This document shows positions 57,781 to 64,000 of a DNA stretch of 64,000 nt, piece by piece. Source of the DNA: Eleusine coracana subsp. coracana (taxonomy: Eukaryota; Streptophyta; Magnoliopsida; Poales; Poaceae); NCBI GenBank assembly GCA_032690845.1, contig CM064420.1, positions 59,942,707-60,006,706 on the forward strand. Direction: 5' to 3'. Below the pieces are notes generated by a model. That model was not told where the DNA came from. It made no database searches and saw only the letters and a program-made list of their open reading frames with translations. A program made the translations under genes and the position numbers. Positions within the stretch are counted from its first letter, which is position 1. Each line of letters begins with the position of its first letter.

Positions 57781-58646
57781 GGGGCATGTGTAATTCTAAG
57801 CCATTAACATAAACTTTAATCTTCTCACCACCATCAAAAAAATTTACATCCCTCTGATGCCAATTTGGTAAAATTCAACATGGAAAAAGACTTTTTCATT
57901 CTCATGTGTCTTCTTCGTTCTTCCTTTTACCAAATTGAAATTCAGCGAAGGTTGCAATTTCATCAAGCTAGAAGCGGCGGACCCAGTGCCACATGAAGCT
58001 ATGAGTCTGTGTAGGAGTGTAGATCATGTGGACATGATTGTTTACTTCTGTTGTGCCTAATGCCATTTGAAGGCTAATTGTTGAAAAATTCATTCGTGGC
58101 ATGTGGCTAAATCAAACTAAACCGACGCCATGGACATTAATGGCTAGATCAATCTAATGCTCCGAGCATCTAGCTAGAGCAGGTGAGAGATTTCAGCACA
58201 TCGTTCGCGCGCCTTCGATCTACTCGCACCGGCAATACGTATTCGTCCACGGTTGCACCTACCTAAATCCCGAACATCCCCTACTGAGGTTGCGATTGTG
58301 AGCAAATTTCTCGTATACGGAATCTCCATGGCCTTAGGTCTGTTCGTTGGCCCAAGATGCAGTGTCGAACACATTTTTTAGCGCCTGCATCATTGAGTTG
58401 ACAGCTTTTGGCCTTGCTCCCCCGCCTCCACTCTTCTTAGCAACACCAACACATGCGGCTTCAGGTTGATTCCATTCATTGACAACGCAGGAGAGAAGAT
58501 CAAAGGGCAATGTTAACATTTTGAAGATTGACTGGCAGTCAAAAACTATCCAATGGTACGGGAAGAATTAAATTTTAACATTAATGGCACATACAAGATA
58601 TGGGTTTTGGCGGTGGTAAATAAGGGATTGTAGTTTAAGCGGGTGA
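57781..58646. mobile_element. degenerate MULE-like element
   Basis: The first ~120 bases (with TTAATCTTCTCACCACC and GATGCCAATTTGGTAAAATT) loosely match the complement of the last ~90 bases (with ACAATCCCTTATTTACCACC and ATGTGCCATTAATGTTAAAATT). Possible 9-bp flanks are CATATAAGG (57772..57780) and TATATAAGG (58647..58655). The interior has an unrecognised minus-strand ORF at 58334..58519. Confidence 0.45.
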
Positions 58647-59839
58647 TATATAAGGAATTATTCCTTTATTTTACTCTATTTTCTCCTAATAGATACTACG
58701 AGATGGTGACATGGGCGGGAATTAACAAGGTGAGAGGAGGAGTGCTGCAGGCGACGTATCTAGATGTGAACAACGACGAAGAAGATAGATTTCATCAAAA
58801 GTTACATGGTATCCTTTTGTGGGTTTTGAATCTAGTAGAGATTATAATAAACCGATTTATGAAGATATATTATAAAAACTGGTTTATAAAAAAAAACCTA
58901 AGTGGTAGTATTTAAAGGTCAGATTATTGTTAAACTGTTTGATCCAGACTGTAATAAATAGATTAAACAGTGTAACACGTGAAACTATTTGTGGTGTTCT
59001 GGATCAAAGATTACCTGCTGTGAGAGATGGAGAAAATGGCAGCGGCGACTCCTGGTCTTGCATGCTTGGCGCCACCATCAAATATGTGTGTTCGGATCCG
59101 AAAAGAGGGTAATTTTTTGATGGGTCCATGGTTGGGGCTACCGGCTACGAGTTTGTTCTTCCGCACACATAATTTGCGGAGACGCATATGCTCGGATCGC
59201 AATTGTCTGTTCGCTCGCCGTGTTGCATGTTATATTTATTATTGCAATAAAATAGCACTTATGCATCGCAGTGGCGGTGATGGAACGTCGGTGGGCACGA
59301 GCTGCAACTGCGAGCCTGCAATGAGCTCAACTTGCAGCAGAGGGAGCGCTCCCACGCGTCCACGTTGAGGTGGAGAAAGTATCAGGTGCTCTAACATCTT
59401 ACGGTGCTCCTGTGCTCTCATCCTTTATTGTATTAGTTGTAGCACTTAAAAATTTCAAATAAAAATATAGTTAGATAGAGAATGCAATCATCTAATGTCA
59501 TACAAAATTTGAGATGTAATCAATAATTATTTATAAAGAAAGAAAAAGAGAAATATTATACTGAATAGTTGCGGATTTTACTGTTCACATCGAACCTGCA
59601 ATCTGTTACTGTTGATGTACGATATTTTTTTGTTTTATCATACTCAAATTTGTTACACATAAGATTTTACATGATGATAAAGGATGGCATTAACTACCCA
59701 TTTATAGTTTTTGTATACATGATTTTTGCGTTATATAGAATAGGAGCACTAAAGAACAAGACGCACGGAGAGCACCAGATATGTTTTACATCTAAAAAAA
59801 CTCTCAAAAAAATTTTCTAAATTAATTAATGAAGTTTAG

Positions 59840-60150
59840 TCTAAAAAACCATCTCCAACAGCTCTTTTAAATAACTCACATATTTATTCTCTCTCTAAAT
59901 CCTCCTCATTTATAGCTAGAAATGAGAGAAAAATTGGAAACCCAGATAATTATATTTAAAAGGAAATTAATGTTGTTGTAGTCTCAGATGCTAACGTGGT
60001 CTAATCAAATATTTTCCTAATCTATATTTAGAAAGAACTGTTAGATAAAATAAAAAAACTTTTTTCTAAAAATTTTTAAACTGCTCCTAGAAACAATATT
60101 TTAGAATTAATTTTTTTGGAAAACTTTCGGAGATGCTCTCGGTCGAGGTC
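59840..60150. mobile_element. degenerate DNA transposon with CATCTCCAACAG-type ends
   Basis: Starts near CCATCTCCAACAGCTCTTTTAA, and its right end reads GGAAAACTTTCGGAGATGCTCTC. Complemented, that gives GAGAGCATCTCCGAAAG, a frequent plant transposon end. Interior AT-rich. Exact boundaries not found. Confidence 0.45.
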
Positions 60151-61304
60151 CCGTGTACACTCCAAATGGGAGCTGGCTAGTGTTGTCCAAATAGATCCCA
60201 GTCCAACATTATGTATCATGCTTGGGCCGAGGGGACACGGACATGGTCCGATTAGGCATCAACATGCTAAAGCACGAAATTGACCTATAATGACACAGTT
60301 TGTTTAGCAGCCCAGCACGCGAAGCCCGTTAAATAGCTTGGAGCCAGCCTAAAGGCCTTACTTCAACAGGCCAGCCCACGATGGCCTGTCTCCAACTCGA
60401 GCCAGAAATAAGGAACCAGCCTACTCCTCCTCCAGTTTATCGATGAGCACCTCATTCCTAAACCCTATCTACTAGCTCCACCTCCTTGGACGCGAGTCGT
60501 TGTCGCCGCCTTGCTCTGCGCGTCCCGCCGCCTCCAATCCCATCTTCCTCATCGCCATGTTTACGGCGGCGTTGGAGTTCTCCTTCTTCCCCACCGCTGC
60601 TCCCTCCTTACTTGCGTAGCTGCTCAGCGCCGCTGCTCGCCCACGCGCGGTTGCTTGCCCGCGCGCGCCTGCCGCTCCGCTCGCCCGTGTGCGATTGCCG
60701 CTCAGGGCCACCGCTCGCCCGTGTCTACCTAAAAGCCAAGCCATCCTACCTAACGAGTTAGCTAGGTCGTCCGTGCTCATGGGCCTAACAGGCCGGTCCG
60801 GGCGGCAAGTTTGGACAGCATTAGAGCCAGCTGCTGGCACGCATAGCGCGCGAGTCGAGAATGCCTTGTTAAATGGATCTCGTTGTAGATCAACGCCCGC
60901 TATCAGCGCGAGTGGTCGCGAAACTCGCGATTGTCTTTTGGGGCCCAAAGTGCAATCAGTTCAGTTTCAGGCCCGTGATCGTTGAAAATCGGGTGCACGC
61001 GACGGAGCAGAGCAGCAAGCATGACACAGACACACACTCACACCCCGCGCGGCGTGCGCCAGCGATGACGGTGGACAGACAAGTTCACAAACACAAGTCG
61101 AAGACTTGGTCAGCATCAGCCGGCGCCCGGCGTCCACCACCGAGTCGTAACTCGTAACCGTCCCCGCGGCTTGTCGGCGACCCCTGGGGCACCGGCGCGC
61201 GCCTGTCCCACGCAAAAAAGCGCCAAATCGAAGCCAAGAAAGAAACTCCGGGAGGCCGCCCATCTAGAAGCAGTCGGCGGGCGGAGGTCACGAGTCCCGC
61301 ACGT

Positions 61305-61333
61305 ATCTCTCTCCCTCTCTCTCTCTCTCTCTC
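61305..61333. repeat. CT microsatellite upstream of the carboxylesterase
   Basis: An almost pure CT run about 240 bases before the ATG, a common feature of plant promoters and 5' UTRs. Confidence 0.8.
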
Positions 61334-61568
61334 CACCACACATCAGCATCCGCGTCGGCGCTTCGCCCTTTCGCCACCACACGTCAGCGTCCCAGGAACA
61401 ATCAGCGGCAGACATGGACAGTTACTTATACGGGTCACTGGGGGGGTCATCAGTACACCCAAACGCAAGACTCCACGTATTATCACCCTCTCGCCGGCGC
61501 CTTTCATCTTATACGCACCCACCACAGATCACACTCCTCTCGCCTCTCCTCGATCCATCCCCGGCGCC

Positions 61569-62582
61569 ATGATGGCGTCGTCCAACAACAACCCCGGCGC
61601 AGTGGAGGAGAAGGACGAGGTGGTCCGCGAATTCGGCCCGCTGCTCCGCGTGTACAAGAGCGGCCGCCTCGAGCGCCCCCTGGTGCCGCCGCCGGTGGGG
61701 CCGGGCCTGGACCCCGCCACGGGCGTGCAGTCCAAGGACGTCGCGCTCGGCGACTACTCCGTCCGCCTCTACCTCCCTCCTCCCTCCGCCGCCGCCGCCG
61801 CCAACAGCAACACCAACAAGAAGCTCCCGGTAATCGTGTACGTCCACGGCGGCGGGTTCGTGGCGGAATCCGCCGCGTCGCCGCACTACCACCGCTTCCT
61901 CAACGCGCTCTCCGCGGCGTGCCCGGCGCTCGGCGTCTCCGTCGAGTACCGCCTGGCGCCGGAACACCCGCTCCCGGCCGCCTACGACGACTGCCTCGCC
62001 GCGCTGCGCTGGACGCTCGCCGCCTCCGACCCATGGCTCGCCGCGCACGGGGACCTCAACCGCGTCTACGTCGCCGGCGACAGCGCCGGCGCCAACATCT
62101 GCCACAACCTCGCCATCCACCCCGACGACCTGCTCGTCGACCCGCAACGATCCACGGAAACACAAGGCCAGGCCCGGCCGCTGAGGGGCGCCGTGCTGAT
62201 CCACCCGTGGTTCTGGGGATCCGAGGCCGTGGGGAAGGAGTCGCCCGACCCGGCGCACCGCGCCATGGGCGCCGGCCTCTGGTTCTTCTCTTGCCCGGAG
62301 ACCACCGGCTTGGACGACCCGCGGATGAACCCGATGGCGCCGGGGGCACCGAACCTCGACACGCTGGCGTGCGACCGCGTCCTCGTGTGCGCCGCCGAGG
62401 GGGATTTCCTCAGGTGGCGCGGCCGCGCGTACGCCGAGGCGGTGGCCAAGGCCAGGGGGAGCGCCGGCGTCGAGCTGCTGGAGACCCAGGGCGAGGGACA
62501 CGTCTTCTACCTCTTCAAGCCCGACTGCGACAAGGCCAAGGAGATGCTTGGCAGGATGGTCGCCTTCGTTAATGCGACCTGA
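61569..62582 (+). CDS. carboxylesterase (CXE/GID1-like alpha/beta hydrolase)
   Basis: Single exon, 337 aa, usual length for plant class-I-type CXEs. The oxyanion-hole motif HGGG is at 93-96 (VYVHGGGFV), the nucleophile Ser172 in GDSAG (170-174), the acid probably Asp279 in GDFLRWRG, and the base His311 in GEGHVF. All three catalytic residues are present, so it is an active-type hydrolase, not a GID1 gibberellin receptor (which replaces the His). PWFWGSEAVGKES and DDPRMNPMAPGA are typical of the CXE2/12/13 group, which acts on short acyl esters and xenobiotics. Two ATGs are adjacent (61569 and 61572); either could initiate. The gene is very GC-rich, so the opposite strand shows a spurious 330-codon ORF. 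Confidence 0.93.
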   Translation: MMASSNNNPGAVEEKDEVVREFGPLLRVYKSGRLERPLVPPPVGPGLDPATGVQSKDVALGDYSVRLYLPPPSAAAAANSNTNKKLPVIVYVHGGGFVAESAASPHYHRFLNALSAACPALGVSVEYRLAPEHPLPAAYDDCLAALRWTLAASDPWLAAHGDLNRVYVAGDSAGANICHNLAIHPDDLLVDPQRSTETQGQARPLRGAVLIHPWFWGSEAVGKESPDPAHRAMGAGLWFFSCPETTGLDDPRMNPMAPGAPNLDTLACDRVLVCAAEGDFLRWRGRAYAEAVAKARGSAGVELLETQGEGHVFYLFKPDCDKAKEMLGRMVAFVNAT

Positions 62583-64000
62583 CTCCTGAGTGATGATGTG
62601 TACTGTACTGCCAGCGCCATTGTTGTTGTCGTCGTCATGATGAGACCGGTTACCGTTGCGATGGAATAAATGAATGGATTATTGGGACATCCAAACTTGC
62701 CTACGGTTTGTTCATATGCATCAGCTTCACAAAATCAGTCCACGTAGCAGATTCGATCGAAATGCAGGAATCGGGAGAGCCTTTGTGCTTCTTATGACGA
62801 TCGTGCGGAGGTTTAAACTCTGACAAACCTTTGAAGTTTCTAGTACTGATCAGTTTCGACGGGACAACTGAGAACAAGCAGCCATGACGTGCTAATTCTG
62901 TCATTTTCTCCAGTTTGCCTTCCTCAAATCAGGTTGCCTTCCTCGTGGAGTGAAACAGATATTTGTGCCTGTCTAAATGGGCCAAATCTGGTCTCATATC
63001 AGGTTCACGGCCTGAAACATAAAGCTATATTTCCAGCCGATCCATGTGGATTAGGCCTGAATTTGGCCCAGCTAAATGAAACCTCTGGCTCTAGTCTGTC
63101 ATTTTCTCGCAAAAAATCATACGTTATGTATTAAGACATTATACTAAGTTCCTTGTCACCTACGTCTTGCCTTTAGATATTCTTTTTCAGTGACTAAGTG
63201 CCTTGTCTCTTACATATTGCCTTTAGATTTTTGTTTACTAACATTATGCTAAGTGCCCTTGTCTTATCAGTTATCATCAACAAAATTAACAGCAAATGAA
63301 ATAGTTTTAGTACATTTTAATGTCCAGTTATGATATGGTAATCAGTGGTAATTGCACTAAAAAGACAAGAAATTTACAAAATCACACGAGAACAACCATT
63401 TATGTCCTCACTTATTCCCGTGCTTATTTCACTAATATTTATGCAGTAAAAAAAAACTAAGTTCTATTTGACCGATCTTTCAAGTTTCCAAAAAATGGCC
63501 ACCATTTTCAAATTATTGTTTTGCCTTGATCATCAATATTGAAGCTCGAATCTTGACAATGAATCACCAAACGATTTTTTTTCTCTTGATCATCGTTCCC
63601 AACTTGCTTCTATGTATGTGGAGTCATTTGGGAAGTTGTGCGAAGATAGATATAGTAGGAGGTGTGGAATTGACTTGGAACAACGCAATGACATTAATGA
63701 ATAATGACAGTTACACAATATGTATGATGTTAATAAGCATAATATGGTAATTTTATCTATTTTCTTGATTTTGACTAAAACATCACTTAATGTGACAGAC
63801 AACTTTTATAGACATCATTAATAGAGATCTTTATCTAGCAAAAAATGACACTGTTAAGAGTAGCTGATGTGTAATTTTATCCATGTTTTTCATGAATGAT
63901 AACTATTTGTAGATACATGATATTTAGCTAGTACTAGTAATAATCATATCTATACCCCTTTATTAAATGAGGTGGTGTCGTATGTCAATTAATCTGCCAA
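62583..64000. other. 3' flank of the carboxylesterase and gene-free DNA
   Basis: 3' UTR (AATAAA-like signal, GGAATAAATGAATGG, near 62662) and then AT-rich sequence without a supported gene. A short imperfect tandem repeat lies at 63148..63265. Confidence 0.5.
63148..63265. repeat. imperfect ~46-56 bp tandem repeat
   Basis: CTAAGTTCCTTGTC, CTAAGTGCCTTGTC and CTAAGTGCCCTTGTC recur, the first two each followed by a TTGCCTTTAGAT motif. Two full copies and one partial. Confidence 0.6.

Larger units (their letters stand above)
57489..61304. other. gene-free, transposon-rich stretch
   Basis: Contains two degenerate DNA transposons (listed). Also holds a GC-rich block (about 60470-60960) whose Arg/Pro/Ala-rich ORFs on both strands look like composition artefacts, and the upstream region of the carboxylesterase gene. 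Confidence 0.5.

Noticed and set aside
58334..58519. 61-codon minus-strand ORF with Gly/Lys-rich centre
   Set aside because: No recognised family, lies inside a decayed transposon and lacks supporting exons.
60472..60985. Arg/Pro/Ala-rich ORFs on both strands
   Set aside because: Composition artefact of a GC-rich segment; no motif or splice logic.
61509..62501. 330-codon minus-strand ORF opposite the carboxylesterase
   Set aside because: Shadow frame of a very GC-rich gene; Arg/Gly/Ala-rich with no domain, while the plus strand has a full catalytic triad.
1..64000. CRISPR array, bacterial-type operon or phage-like system
   Set aside because: No spaced identical repeats of CRISPR type, and the window is clearly plant nuclear DNA with spliced genes.

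Overview
The window is nuclear DNA from a flowering plant, almost certainly a grass (Poaceae). The evidence is intron-rich genes with plant-specific families, very GC-rich 5' coding ends beside AT-rich introns and intergenic DNA (seen in the GRL, thioredoxin-like, PP2C and carboxylesterase genes), and grass-type transposable elements (Tourist- and Stowaway-like MITEs, Mutator-like elements with long terminal inverted repeats, a Copia retrotransposon). I cannot fix the species from sequence alone. There is no operon structure: each gene is an independent unit, and all exon models below were built by hand from splice signals and reading-frame continuity. Every multi-exon CDS reported closes in frame.

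Layout. 1-1.7 kb: HD-ZIP class II transcription factor (-), complete in four exons. 1.7-6.9 kb: gene-free, with a GC-rich candidate upstream exon, two tRNA-like fragments and a diverged duplication. 6.9-7.5 kb: CASP-like four-span membrane protein (+). 7.8-9.8 kb: two MITEs. 10.5-13.2 kb: DUF3537 / gustatory-receptor-like (GRL) membrane protein (+). 14.2-16.85 kb: DUF1644 zinc-finger protein (-), with a MULE carrying long inverted repeats just upstream at 17.0-18.0 kb. 19.8-25.7 kb: vasculin/GPBP1-like nuclear protein (+) with a minisatellite-coded Ser/Ala repeat. 27.0-31.5 kb: GT31 beta-1,3-galactosyltransferase (-), 11 exons. 32.8-36.0 kb: MULE with a broken transposase gene. 37.7-39.5 kb: TMEM50-like protein (-) with a MITE in an intron. 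40.4-41.5 kb: small coiled-coil-like protein (-). 42.5-43.2 kb: plastid thioredoxin-like protein (-). 44.8-48.9 kb: PP2C phosphatase (-), nine exons. 49.3-57.5 kb: a MULE with long TIRs into which a 6.5-kb Copia element has inserted; both insertions have recognisable target-site duplications. 57.5-61.5 kb: degraded transposon-rich DNA. 61.6-62.6 kb: single-exon carboxylesterase (+). The rest is gene-free.

The genes have unrelated housekeeping, regulatory and cell-wall or secretory roles, and I see no pathway linking neighbours. The most interesting structure is in the transposon layer: three MULEs with matching target-site duplications and one weaker candidate, one of them in a promoter region, and a datable nest (Copia inside MULE). 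I found no evidence of a wholly new biological system. The better leads are possible gene fragments carried by the MULEs, a candidate 18-nt microexon, and a near-perfect 32-bp hairpin.
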